Position numbers and translations under genes: made by a program
The notes under the pieces: generated by a model
Told to the model about the DNA's origin: nothing
What the model saw: the letters and a program-made list of their open reading frames with translations, nothing else
The model's database searches: none
Shown: positions 1 to 8,300 of the stretch, in pieces
Layout of the letters: every line of letters starts with the position of its first letter
How positions within the stretch are numbered: position 1 is the first letter of the stretch
Source: Neolewinella aquimaris
Lineage (GTDB): Bacteria; Bacteroidota; Bacteroidia; Chitinophagales; Saprospiraceae
Reading direction: 5' to 3'
Assembly (NCBI RefSeq): GCF_014197245.1
Contig: NZ_JACIFF010000003.1
Location: forward strand, 186,001 to 250,000
DNA: 64,000 bases

Positions 1-164
1 GTTACGTGTACCAGCGGCTCACCCCGGTGCCAGACGAGCACCTGGCCGCCGGGGAAGGCACCGGCCTCGACGCCCGCTTCGAGTACCGAGCGGATGGAAT
101 CCTCCAGGACACTCTGGGCACTCAGTCCGGTGGTAAGGAAGACCAAGAAAGTAAGCAGGCGCAT
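1..164 (-). CDS. Serine hydrolase (beta-lactamase family), N-terminal fragment
   Basis: Only the first 54 codons lie in the window; the gene runs off the left edge. The ATG is at 162-164 on the minus strand. Residues 1-17 form a signal peptide (MRLLTFLVFLTTGLSAQ), so the product is exported. The following segment ends in AFPGGQVLVWHRGEPLVH, which resembles the N-terminal strand of class C beta-lactamase-like serine hydrolases (PGxxVxVxxxGxxV). The catalytic SxxK motif would lie outside the window. In Bacteroidota this domain can also be the tail of a larger glycosidase, but here it directly follows a signal peptide, which argues for a stand-alone enzyme. Substrate unknown. Confidence 0.6.
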   Translation of the reverse strand, partial: MRLLTFLVFLTTGLSAQSVLEDSIRSVLEAGVEAGAFPGGQVLVWHRGEPLVHV

Positions 165-239
165 AGGAACGTTTTGGCGGGCACGCGGGTGCAAGGTCGA
201 TGTGGTAAAAGCAATGACTAAGGTACGATAACGCCTATT

Positions 240-1055
240 CTACAGGTCCGCCCATTCGGTGCGCATGACGGAAAGCACCTCGCTCTCCCGTCGCAGCGTG
301 TGGGTGAAGGCAGTCGCCCGACCGGCCTCGGTACTCGAAGTAGCCGTGAGCAAATCACCGTAGCGGGCTTCGTGGCGGTACACGATGTCGGCCAGCGTCG
401 GGAGGTGGTGGCGGAGAAAATTGATGTCCAGCGGTTCGAGCATCAGTTCGGCGAAGGCGGGGTTGGTCAGGTGATCGTTGAAATCGAGGTGGGAAAACCC
501 TACCCGGTAACTGCGTTCGGCATCGGTACGGGCGGGTAGGGCAAGCTTGTCTCCGGGGACCGGCAGGCGCGATCCGGGATGTGGCATTTGATCCAGCAGG
601 GCGGTTACCGCCGGAGGGATGTGCTTGATGCGGCGCGAACTGTAATCCATGACCGACCAGACGGAAGTGGAAGAGACCAGCGGTTGGCCCTTCGCGTCGA
701 TGAGGTAGAAGTCGCGGTAGGTCATCAGTCCCCGTTCGATGTGCGTGGGGGCGGTCACTACCGTCACTTCATCTCCGATCACCGGCCAGGCGGTAGCGGT
801 CACGACCTGCCGGTGCAGCACCCAGGTAAGACCGTAGGCGTGCATGAGGTCGCCGCTCGAAATCTGGAGGCGGTCGGTGTTGCGCATGGCCGCTTCCTGG
901 AAGAGGCGGATCAGGTGGGGAAGCGTAAGTCGGCGGTGGGGCCCTACCGCCGAAGCCAGTATTCGCGAGTCCACGTACTCGGTGAGCGGGGAGTGAGCGA
1001 GGGGGGAAGGGGAATTTATCGGCACAAAATAAACTTTTTGTTTAGTTTTGAGCAA
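240..1055 (-). CDS. Acyl-ACP thioesterase (FatA/FatB type)
   Basis: The protein would hydrolyse acyl-ACP to release free fatty acids in the cytoplasm. It has the double hotdog layout of the acyl-ACP thioesterase family. The first hotdog begins around RRLTLPHLIRLFQEAA and the second holds SHLDFNDHLTNPAFAE, which matches the D-x-N-x-H catalytic motif of plant FatB enzymes. The length of about 270 residues is normal for bacterial members. The start is uncertain. The longest frame opens with TTG at 1055, inside a palindrome; GTG codons at 1025 and 974 are alternatives, and the family-like sequence only begins near VDSRILASAVGPHRR. It is divergent from the small gene at 1071. Confidence 0.85.
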   Translation of the reverse strand: MLKTKQKVYFVPINSPSPLAHSPLTEYVDSRILASAVGPHRRLTLPHLIRLFQEAAMRNTDRLQISSGDLMHAYGLTWVLHRQVVTATAWPVIGDEVTVVTAPTHIERGLMTYRDFYLIDAKGQPLVSSTSVWSVMDYSSRRIKHIPPAVTALLDQMPHPGSRLPVPGDKLALPARTDAERSYRVGFSHLDFNDHLTNPAFAELMLEPLDINFLRHHLPTLADIVYRHEARYGDLLTATSSTEAGRATAFTHTLRRESEVLSVMRTEWADL

Positions 1056-1063
1056 CTCAAAAC
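1045..1063. promoter_or_regulatory. Palindrome in divergent promoter region
   Basis: GTTTTGAG and CTCAAAAC form a perfect 8-bp inverted repeat around CAA. The left arm carries a plus-strand TAGTTTTG (1043-1050), which fits the Bacteroidota -7 box TAnnTTTG, 20 nt before the ATG at 1071. The symmetry suggests an operator or back-to-back promoters, but no regulator is known. Confidence 0.4.
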
Positions 1064-1070
1064 ATAAAGT

Positions 1071-1568
1071 ATGGGAGCTAATGCTACCGCACGGCCACTA
1101 CGGAGACCGGTGTACATCGCCTCTTTCGGTAAGGCGATCCACTCAACTGATGCTACCCCGCAGGAGGAGCCGGAGGTCGTGGTGGATAGTGAACCACAAT
1201 TACGTCATGATTTTCCACATGCGGGGGATTGCCGACAGGGGGGAATTTCGGACGGCTACCGTTTCGTCATCACCTTTGCGGCCGGCCGAACGGAGCAGAC
1301 GTACGGCATGATTCGGGAGTTTCTGCGGGAGCAGGGTTACGGCGACGTACCCATACCGGCCGACTTGACGGAATTGCGGGCATTTCGCCTGCCTCCGAAG
1401 CTCCGTCACCAGTTATCGCTCTTCGGGGAAGACGGTTACGTCCATAATCCGTTGAAAATCCTTTTCCCCCCGGTTGGGAGCAAGCGGGGTTCACTGGTGT
1501 TGGAACTGTACAACGAAGCGGCCGCGGGGCACTTATTGCGCTTCCACCGTCGGGGGAAGTGTAGCTAG
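1071..1568 (+). CDS. Hypothetical protein, 165 aa
   Basis: I do not recognise this protein. The C-terminal 100 residues look like a real soluble domain, with YRFVITFAAGRTEQTYGM, PIPADLTELRAFRLPP and GSLVLELYNEAA. They contain alternating hydrophobic strands and no membrane segment or signal peptide. The first 35-40 residues look less protein-like, so translation may begin at the GTG codons at 1179-1184, which follow a purine-rich stretch. The ATG at 1071 is supported by a TAGTTTTG box 20 nt upstream. The gene is divergent from the thioesterase, and no function can be given. Confidence 0.5.
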   Translation: MGANATARPLRRPVYIASFGKAIHSTDATPQEEPEVVVDSEPQLRHDFPHAGDCRQGGISDGYRFVITFAAGRTEQTYGMIREFLREQGYGDVPIPADLTELRAFRLPPKLRHQLSLFGEDGYVHNPLKILFPPVGSKRGSLVLELYNEAAAGHLLRFHRRGKCS

Positions 1569-1763
1569 CGGAGCACTAAAAAGGCCGTTTTAGGGAGGCT
1601 TTGACATAAATACTATCTCCGTAACGGTATAAAGTCCTAAAATTGCACCTTGAAACTTAACGCCCTGAACAAAAATGGTGCGTAAGCGATAGATCGGTAG
1701 ATGGTCCGATCTCACCCCGGACAGCTCCAACTTTGAAAACAACCATACGTCAAACCCGCAAAT

Positions 1764-3458
1764 ATGCTTAAGCCACTACTATTAGTCCTAGCAGTGCTCA
1801 CTGGCCTCAATGTCTACAGCCAGGGAGTCACTACAGGCTCCGTAAGTACGGAATCACCCGAAAGCCCCTATCCCTGGGAGTTCGGTCTGCAACTCGGAAC
1901 TTCCGCACTCGGCGGTGATCTCGTCGATAACGATGTTGTTGTTTTCAACAATGCACAACCCGCTGGAGGCATTTTCCTCCGCCGCCGCCTCGGTAACGCC
2001 CTGGCTCTGCGCTTCGCCGTTATGTACGGTCAGCTGGTCGGAGACGACACCGAGAGCGATGATGCCAACCGGGTAACTCGAGGATTCACCTCCGAAACCA
2101 ACATCTTCGAACCGAGCCTCTCCTTTGAGCTTACCCCCTTCTACGGCAGTCGCTTCAATGACGACTATACCTTCAACCCCGGCCTGTCTCCCTACATTTC
2201 CGCTGGTATCGGTTACGGTATCTGGGGTGACGTCATGACCGACTACAACACCAGTGAGCCCACTAATGCAGGCCGTGCTGCTGCTATCCAGCAGGACATC
2301 TCCGACCAGCTCGACGACAGCGGTGGAGTAGTATTCCCCATCGGCGTAGGTCTTCGCTACCACTTCTCGCCCAAGTCTGCCCTCGGCCTCGACTACAGCT
2401 TCCGCATTACCGGAGCCGACCTCATTGACGGCGTTTCGCAGTCCGGTGATCCTACCGACGACGACGCCTACGCTTTCTTCGGCCTGACCTACTCCGTAGG
2501 ATTCGGTGCCCGCGACGCGGATAAGGACGGCGTGAACGACAACGACGATGAGTGTCCCACTCAGCCCGGTCCCGCTAACACCAACGGTTGTCCCGATGCG
2601 GACGGCGACGGTGTTGCCGACAAAGACGACGACTGCCCCAACGAGGCCGGTCTGGCTAACCTGAACGGCTGCCCCGATGGCGACGGTGACGGTGTTGCCG
2701 ACAAAGACGACGACTGCCCCACCGAGGCCGGTCCCGCTAACACCAATGGTTGCCCCGACCGCGACGGCGACGTAGTAGCCGATAAGGACGATGAGTGCCC
2801 CGATGAGGCCGGTCTGGCGAGCCTGAACGGCTGCCCCGATGGCGACGGTGACGGAATTGCCGACAAAGACGACGACTGCCCCGCCGAAGCCGGCCCCGCC
2901 AGCACGAACGGCTGCCCCGACCGCGACGGTGACGGAATTGCCGACAAAGACGACGAGTGCCCCGATGAGGCCGGTGTTGCCGAGCGCAACGGTTGCCCGC
3001 TGCCCACCAACCGCCCCGAGAACCTGCAGGAGCGCATCGAGCGCTACGGTAAGCTCCTCGAAGGCCAGGACTTCAAGCACATCCGCATCGACTCGATCAA
3101 CGGTACGATCATGATCGACCGCATCTACTTCCCCACCGATGTGGCTAGCCTGAACCGTCCTGATCGCATGATCATCGAGGAGATCGACCGCTTCCTTTCT
3201 CTGGAAGGTGCCAACGAGTTCTCGATCCGCTACGAAGGTCACGCCGACCGTCGCGCTTCGGATGAGTACAACCAGCGCCTCTCCGAGCGTCGTGCCACTT
3301 CGGCCAGCGACTACTCCGAGCGCCAGGGTGCCAACCCCGCCAACCTGTCTACGATTGGCTTCGGCGAGAAGCAACCGGTAGGAGCTACCCTGCGTGAAAA
3401 CCGCGTGGTAATTCCGGTAGCTACCGAGCCAACCCGGATGATCGACCTGAACAACTGA
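1764..3458 (+). CDS. OmpA-family outer membrane protein with TSP3 repeats
   Basis: The 564-aa protein has a signal peptide (about residues 1-20, ending VYSQG), then an N-terminal region of about 230 residues rich in alternating beta strands and typical of an outer-membrane barrel. Six 27-residue thrombospondin type 3 repeats follow (residues 251-412, core DGDGVADKDDDCP), which usually bind calcium. The C-terminal OmpA peptidoglycan-binding domain (about 440-550) includes YEGHADRRASDEYNQRLSERRA. The predicted role is a structural link between outer membrane and cell wall. It stands alone: a strong terminator follows at 3484 and no close partner gene is present. The barrel and OmpA assignments are family-based; the repeats are seen directly. 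Confidence 0.9.
   Translation: MLKPLLLVLAVLTGLNVYSQGVTTGSVSTESPESPYPWEFGLQLGTSALGGDLVDNDVVVFNNAQPAGGIFLRRRLGNALALRFAVMYGQLVGDDTESDDANRVTRGFTSETNIFEPSLSFELTPFYGSRFNDDYTFNPGLSPYISAGIGYGIWGDVMTDYNTSEPTNAGRAAAIQQDISDQLDDSGGVVFPIGVGLRYHFSPKSALGLDYSFRITGADLIDGVSQSGDPTDDDAYAFFGLTYSVGFGARDADKDGVNDNDDECPTQPGPANTNGCPDADGDGVADKDDDCPNEAGLANLNGCPDGDGDGVADKDDDCPTEAGPANTNGCPDRDGDVVADKDDECPDEAGLASLNGCPDGDGDGIADKDDDCPAEAGPASTNGCPDRDGDGIADKDDECPDEAGVAERNGCPLPTNRPENLQERIERYGKLLEGQDFKHIRIDSINGTIMIDRIYFPTDVASLNRPDRMIIEEIDRFLSLEGANEFSIRYEGHADRRASDEYNQRLSERRATSASDYSERQGANPANLSTIGFGEKQPVGATLRENRVVIPVATEPTRMIDLNN
2514..2999 (+). repeat. Six tandem 81-bp TSP3-coding repeats
   Basis: Six 81-bp units encode 27-residue repeats that end in NGCP. 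Units alternate between two types (PANTNGCP-like and LANLNGCP-like), so the array also has a 162-bp period. It reads in frame inside the OmpA gene and could change copy number by recombination. Confidence 0.9.
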
Positions 3459-3483
3459 TCCCACTAGTTCAGTTAATCTGTAC

Positions 3484-3519
3484 AAAGAGGGTGCTTCCCA
3501 GCCGGAAGCACCCTCTTTT
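3484..3519 (+). terminator. Rho-independent terminator of ompA-like gene
   Basis: The arms AAAGAGGGTGCTTCC (3484-3498) and GGAAGCACCCTCTTTT (3504-3519) flank a 5-nt loop and end in a T run. It lies 25 nt after the stop codon at 3458. Confidence 0.92.
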
Positions 3520-3654
3520 ATTTAGAAAAGCCGCACCTTTGTCACTACCGTCCGTTGTAGGGGGCCATCCAGATTGTAGCGGGTTTTGATTTATGAATAG
3601 GCTTAACGGTTTGGGTAAGCCCGCCGAAGGGTACGCGTCTAAAGTTTCAGGGAA

Positions 3655-4593
3655 ATGTCTGAGTATAAGGTCATTATTGCGGGGCAGCTCGAATTCGGGT
3701 CACGCCGGGCGTTCAGCCAAGTGATGGAGCAGTATGCCCACCGCATGGAGAACTACTATAAAAATGACATTCTCCTCAAGCCAGAGGCCATCTTCAAGGA
3801 GGAGGAACTCACGCTGGATGTACCCCGTACGGTGATGCCCAGTACCGAACGGCTCTGGCTCAATACCCTCAACTTGCTCGAACGAGTCGTTACGTTCAGC
3901 ATTGCCGGAAGCCTGAACCTGTGGCGACTGGACGCCGGAGTGATGGTCGATCACCACCAACTCGAACCCAAAAGCGACCGCACCACCGTGCAGTTGTTCA
4001 ACCGTGGCCGGGAACTGGTAGATCAGCACGACAACGAACAGGAAGCACTGAAGATGATGACCAAGGTCGTCTCCCGCTTCGAACGCCACGCCCAGGCCTA
4101 CGAACGTCGCGGATTCATCAACTACCGCCTGGGCAACGACAAGGACGCCCACTACGACTACACCAAGAGCATCGGCATCAATCCCCTGATGCCCGAAAGC
4201 TACTACGGCCGTGGCCTGGTGAATATGCGCAAGGGGGATACCGAAGCCGCCGCCGCCGACTTTGAGGCCGTTACCAAAAACAGTATTCCCCACCAGTCGA
4301 TCTACTGGATGGCGCAGGTGGCACTGGGTGATGCCTACCTCGAACTCGGCCGCCCCGCCGACGCCATGCGCATCTTCGGCATGTTCACCAAGCGCAAGCA
4401 GCGCATCGCAAGCCTGGATCGCTACGACCGCAGGGTGGCCTACCAACTCGGTGAACTGTACCTAAAGGCCGGTCGACCGACGGATGCCATCACCGCTTTG
4501 GAACGCGCACTCGCCGCTTCGGAAGACCATAAGGCTCCTTCGGAAAGCGCCGTTCGGGCCCTGCTGGATAAAGCAATGGCGAGCAAGGCATAG
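3655..4593 (+). CDS. TPR-repeat protein, 312 aa
   Basis: This is a soluble protein without signal peptide or membrane segment. The N-terminal 100 residues match no domain I know. From about residue 115 to 305 it carries tetratricopeptide repeats, for example HAQAYERRGFINYRLGNDKDA, YYGRGLVNMRKGDTEAAAADF and AYQLGELYLKAGRPTDAI, with the usual W/G/Y/A/P spacing. TPR arrays mediate protein-protein contacts, so it is probably a cytoplasmic scaffold or assembly factor. It lies in the same direction as, and 64 nt before, the PorE-like gene, so the two may be co-transcribed. No specific function can be given. Confidence 0.75.
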   Translation: MSEYKVIIAGQLEFGSRRAFSQVMEQYAHRMENYYKNDILLKPEAIFKEEELTLDVPRTVMPSTERLWLNTLNLLERVVTFSIAGSLNLWRLDAGVMVDHHQLEPKSDRTTVQLFNRGRELVDQHDNEQEALKMMTKVVSRFERHAQAYERRGFINYRLGNDKDAHYDYTKSIGINPLMPESYYGRGLVNMRKGDTEAAAADFEAVTKNSIPHQSIYWMAQVALGDAYLELGRPADAMRIFGMFTKRKQRIASLDRYDRRVAYQLGELYLKAGRPTDAITALERALAASEDHKAPSESAVRALLDKAMASKA

Positions 4594-4657
4594 CGCGTAA
4601 AGCGTACTTTTTTACCGTTTCGGGCGTTGAATTCACGTTACGTGAAGTTCTTGGTTA

Positions 4658-6598
4658 ATGCGCGCCTCTATCTTATATGGGTTGATCTTGTACCTGCTGT
4701 TGGTCTCCCCAACGGGAGCTGCTTACGGCCAGTCGGGGCACCGGGAGATGAAAGCCCGGGACTTAAAGGAGCTCGCCGCCGTTCAGTCACTCATGACCCT
4801 ACAGAAGTTTGACGAAGCGAACCAGCAACTGACGCGGTTGCTGCGAAAGTACCCTTCGGTTGCGGAACTGCATTACCTCAGCGGCGAAATCAACCGTTAC
4901 CAGGGCAATTACGATAGCGCCGTCGCCTCGATCAACCGGGGGCTGTCCTTCGAAGGGGGTAAATCTCCCATGGCGTACCGCATGTTAGGGGACATTCATA
5001 CGCTGGCTGGCGCCTACGACCAAGCACTGCAGAGTTACGAGAGCTACTATGAACTGGTGAGCGGAGGCGGCAACGGAGCCGCGATCGTGAAAGCGGAACG
5101 CCTGGTCGCTAAGGCACGTACGGTAGCCGATCTTGCCTCCGAACCACACCGCATTGCCCCCACGCCGCTCGGCCCGGGGATCAACACCTCCCATAGCCTG
5201 GAGTATTTCCCCAGTCTCAGCGTCGACGGAAAGCGCATGATCTTTACCCGCCGGGTCAACCGCCGGCAGGAAGATTTTTACCAGAGTGAGCTACGGGAAG
5301 ACAGCACCTGGAGCGAAGCCGTTCCCCTCGGCGGAATAAATACGCCAATGAACGAGGGAGCACAGACCATCACCGCCGATGGCGCCTACCTCGTCTTTAC
5401 CGGTTGCGGACGGCCGGATGGCATCGGCTCCTGCGATCTGTACTTCAGCGAACGTACCGGAAGCGAGTGGTCCAATGCACAGAATCTGGGTCCCGCGATC
5501 AACTCACTCTCCTCCGAGAGTCAGCCGAGCCTTTCACGGGACGGACGACTTCTCTTTTTCGCCAGTAATCGATCGGGAGGATCGGGAAACGACGACATCT
5601 ACGTCGCCGGTCGAACTCCCGACGGCGGCTGGAGCCGACCGGTCAACCTCGGGCCTTCGGTCAACACCGCGGGCAACGACCGCTACCCCTACTGGGCCGC
5701 CGACAATAAAACCCTGTACTTCACCTCCACGGGCCGGGCCGGTATGGGAGGGGCCGATCTCTTCATGACTTCGGTAGACGAAAACAACAAGTGGCGGGAG
5801 CCCGTCAACCTCGGCTACCCGATCAATACGCCAGGAGAGGAAACCAATATTTTCATCGGCCTGGACGGTAAAACCGCCTACTTCAGCAAGGGGGTTGGCG
5901 ACGACATCGACATCTATTCCTTCGTGCTACCCGAAAAGTTCCGCCCTGCTCCCGCGACCTACGTTTCGGTGAGGGTTATTGACGATAAAACCGGCCGACC
6001 GCTGCAGGCGGAAGTCCGCCTCAACCCGCTCACCAAGGGAAGTATGGTATCCACCAACCGAACCGACCACCGCGGTCGCTACCTGACCGTACTGCCGATC
6101 GGTGTCGACTACGGCTTTACGGTTGAGAAATCCGGCTACCTTTTTTACTCGAACCGCTTCGTACTCACCGGGCCGTACTCCGCAAGCGAACCCTACGAAC
6201 TTACGATCCGCCTTAAACCGGTGGAAAAAGCGACCGTAGTAGAGGAAGCTGAATCGGACGGGGCTATTGTCCTGCGCAACGTATTCTTCGCTACCGCAAG
6301 CGACGCCCTGCTCGACATATCTACTGAGGAACTAGACCGACTGGTGGCGCTCCTACGCGAGCAACCCGACATCCGCGTCGAGATAGCCGGCCATACCGAC
6401 GACGTAGGGTCGGAGGACGACAACCAGAAGCTTAGCGAACGTCGTGCCGCTTCCGTTAAGCGGTATCTGGTTAGCCAGGGAATAGCCACTGATCGCATTG
6501 CCGCCGTGGGGTACGGAGAAAGCCGGCCAGTGGAATCCAACGACACGGAGGAAGGGCGGGCGAGCAATCGTCGTACGACATTCCGGTTGCTGTTTTAG
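4658..6598 (+). CDS. PorE-like TPR/PD40/CRD/OmpA envelope protein
   Basis: The 646-aa protein has a signal peptide (MRASILYGLILYLLLV, cleaved near AYGQS). TPR-like helices occupy about residues 35-150. Five PD40/WD40-like blades span about 170-425, each with a phrase like SLSVDGKRMIFTRR, SLSRDGRLLFFASNR or WAADNKTLYFTSTG. A carboxypeptidase-regulatory-like domain (about 430-520) and a C-terminal OmpA domain (about 535-646; AGHTDDVGSEDDNQKLSERRA) follow. This domain order, including five blades, is that of PorE, the peptidoglycan-binding part of the type IX secretion system in Porphyromonas. Unlike PorE, no lipobox cysteine is visible. Bacteroidota carry several paralogues of this architecture, so the T9SS role is inferred. 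Confidence 0.85.
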   Translation: MRASILYGLILYLLLVSPTGAAYGQSGHREMKARDLKELAAVQSLMTLQKFDEANQQLTRLLRKYPSVAELHYLSGEINRYQGNYDSAVASINRGLSFEGGKSPMAYRMLGDIHTLAGAYDQALQSYESYYELVSGGGNGAAIVKAERLVAKARTVADLASEPHRIAPTPLGPGINTSHSLEYFPSLSVDGKRMIFTRRVNRRQEDFYQSELREDSTWSEAVPLGGINTPMNEGAQTITADGAYLVFTGCGRPDGIGSCDLYFSERTGSEWSNAQNLGPAINSLSSESQPSLSRDGRLLFFASNRSGGSGNDDIYVAGRTPDGGWSRPVNLGPSVNTAGNDRYPYWAADNKTLYFTSTGRAGMGGADLFMTSVDENNKWREPVNLGYPINTPGEETNIFIGLDGKTAYFSKGVGDDIDIYSFVLPEKFRPAPATYVSVRVIDDKTGRPLQAEVRLNPLTKGSMVSTNRTDHRGRYLTVLPIGVDYGFTVEKSGYLFYSNRFVLTGPYSASEPYELTIRLKPVEKATVVEEAESDGAIVLRNVFFATASDALLDISTEELDRLVALLREQPDIRVEIAGHTDDVGSEDDNQKLSERRAASVKRYLVSQGIATDRIAAVGYGESRPVESNDTEEGRASNRRTTFRLLF

Positions 6599-6601
6599 CC
6601 C

Positions 6602-6609
6602 TACTTTTG
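6602..6609 (+). promoter_or_regulatory. -7 box TACTTTTG, 5 nt before ATG
   Basis: This matches the Bacteroidota -7 consensus TAnnTTTG just after the stop of the PorE-like gene. The ATG follows at 6615, so a transcript from here would be nearly leaderless. Confidence 0.5.
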
Positions 6610-6614
6610 CGACA

Positions 6615-7301
6615 ATGCCCGAAGAAGCGCAACTTGTGGCTACCCCCGCCCGAAACATTCCGGCCCTGCTCGTCAGCGTGGTATTTCACCCGTTACTGGT
6701 GCCGACGTACATCTTTCTGATTCTCATCGGGGTCAACCCCTACCTCTTCGGGACCTCCGATCTGGGCGAGCCCCGGGCGATGAGCAACCTGATCCTGATC
6801 TTCCTCGACACCTTCGTCATTCCGATGGTGGCCGTGGTCATCATGGCTAAGCTCAAGATGATCGACAGCATCATGATGCACGATAAATCGGAACGCATCG
6901 GACCCCTACTGTTGGTAATGGTACTTTACTTTTGGATCTTCTGGAACTTCAGCAAGAGCAACCAAACCCCCACCATCTTCACTTCCTTCCTGCTCGGGGT
7001 AGTCATTGCCCTGGTAGCGTCGTTCGTTATCAACTTGCTGGAGAAAATAAGCCTCCACGCTACGGGCATGGGGGGGCTGGTGGCCGTTGCGATGATCACG
7101 CTCGGATTTTTCGGCTCCAACGGCATCAGCATCGGAAACTGGAACATCGGCTTGCCCGTACTGCTTATTTTTACCGTGTTGGTGGCAGGTCTCGTTGGCT
7201 CGGCCCGGCTCGCGCTCGGCTCCCACGACCGGTTGCAGCTGTATGCCGGCTATACGCTGGGCTTTGTCTCACAGTTCATCGCTCTGAAATTCTATTTCTG
7301 A
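6615..7301 (+). CDS. PAP2-like integral membrane protein
   Basis: The 228-aa protein has about six hydrophobic segments. Two motifs recall the PAP2 phosphatase superfamily. SLHATGMGG stands where PSGH is expected, and SARLALGSHDRLQLYAGYTLG resembles the SRxxxGxHxxxDVxxGxxLG motif. The first half of the signature (KxxxxxxRP) is replaced by DKSERIGP, so the active site may be degenerate or divergent. A lipid-phosphate phosphatase, or an inactive relative, at the inner membrane is the best guess. ATG at 6615 was chosen because it follows the TACTTTTG box and gives a normal N-terminus. It overlaps the next gene by 1 nt (TGATG), so the two are translationally coupled. Confidence 0.65.
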   Translation: MPEEAQLVATPARNIPALLVSVVFHPLLVPTYIFLILIGVNPYLFGTSDLGEPRAMSNLILIFLDTFVIPMVAVVIMAKLKMIDSIMMHDKSERIGPLLLVMVLYFWIFWNFSKSNQTPTIFTSFLLGVVIALVASFVINLLEKISLHATGMGGLVAVAMITLGFFGSNGISIGNWNIGLPVLLIFTVLVAGLVGSARLALGSHDRLQLYAGYTLGFVSQFIALKFYF

Positions 7302-8290
7302 TGTTCGGCACTTCCGACCAGCACACCCCCGATGTTCTCGGCGAATCACCCCGCGTGATTGGGCACTACGTAGGGGAAGAAAGCGGCCCCCTGGTCGTTG
7401 TCATCGGAGGCATTCACGGCAACGAACCGGCCGGTGTACTCGCCCTCGAGCAGCTGTTCGACCTGCTTAAAGAAGAGCCCCTCGTCAATCCCGGTTTCAC
7501 CTTCCGGGGTGAGCTACTGGCGCTACGGGGCAACCTGGAAGCCCTCAAAGCCGGGCGACGTTACATCGATACCGATCTCAATCGCATCTGGAAGACTCCC
7601 GTTCGCCCGCCGGAAGATCCCTACCCCTCCACCGAAGCCCGTGAACTCGACGGACTACTCGCGGCCATCGAGAACGCCCTCCGGGAGACGCCCGCCAGCG
7701 AGCTCATCATGCTGGACCTGCACACCACCACTGCCGACGGGGGAGTATTCGCCATCACCAGCGACGATAATCCGAGCCTCATGCTCGCCGCCGAACTCGG
7801 CGTACCCGTGATCAAAGGAATGCTCAGTAACCTGCAGGGAACCACCCTGAGCTATTTCCGCCAGCCGCAGTTCGACTTCGATCAGCCCAGCCGTGCCATC
7901 ACCTTCGAAGCCGGCGCCCACAACGATCCCGAATCCGTAGACCGGGCCCTGGCCGCAACCGTGAACCTGCTCCGCTCCGTCAACTGCGTCAGCAAGGAAG
8001 ACGTGAGCACCCACCACGACGACGTGCTGCGCCGGGCCAAAGCCGGTGCCCCGTCCCTGCTGGAATTGATCTACGTGCACCGTCTGGAAAAATCAAACCG
8101 GCGGAACTTTCGTATGCGTCCCGGTTTTCGCAACTTTCAGCCCGTACAGCAGGGTACCCTGGTTGCCGATGACGACAACGGGCCCATTGCCGCACCCTGT
8201 AGCGGCTACATGTTGATGCCGCTATATCAGGAACAGGGAGAGGAGGGCTTCTTCATCGTCGAGGCATACGATCCTTACCTCGCGTACTAA
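7301..8290 (+). CDS. Succinylglutamate desuccinylase/aspartoacylase-family protein
   Basis: The 329-aa zinc peptidase fold (M14 family) shows the metal-binding motif GGIHGNEP, with H39 and E42, and a third ligand H141 in LDLHTTT. A glutamate in FEAGAHNDPESV fits the catalytic base position. The enzyme should remove an acyl group from an amino acid or similar amide, but the substrate is not readable from sequence; succinylglutamate itself is unlikely because no arginine succinyltransferase genes are nearby. The start is fixed by the TGATG overlap with the preceding membrane protein gene. nadD follows 10 nt after the stop, so these genes probably form one operon. Confidence 0.82.
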   Translation: MFGTSDQHTPDVLGESPRVIGHYVGEESGPLVVVIGGIHGNEPAGVLALEQLFDLLKEEPLVNPGFTFRGELLALRGNLEALKAGRRYIDTDLNRIWKTPVRPPEDPYPSTEARELDGLLAAIENALRETPASELIMLDLHTTTADGGVFAITSDDNPSLMLAAELGVPVIKGMLSNLQGTTLSYFRQPQFDFDQPSRAITFEAGAHNDPESVDRALAATVNLLRSVNCVSKEDVSTHHDDVLRRAKAGAPSLLELIYVHRLEKSNRRNFRMRPGFRNFQPVQQGTLVADDDNGPIAAPCSGYMLMPLYQEQGEEGFFIVEAYDPYLAY

Positions 8291-8300
8291 GCAATCGTTC

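Noticed and set aside
1601-1633. Sigma-70 type promoter (TTGACA, then TATAAA) before the ompA-like gene
   Set aside because: The spacing is 21 nt instead of about 17, and this phylum uses TAnnTTTG rather than TATAAT. A one-mismatch CAACTTTG nearer the gene is no better, so no promoter is called.
1854-3485. Long open frame (543 codons) on the minus strand opposite the ompA-like gene
   Set aside because: It mirrors the repeat structure and codon bias of the plus-strand gene. Its product is a low-complexity Val/Gly/Ala string with no family features, and it overlaps a clear terminator.
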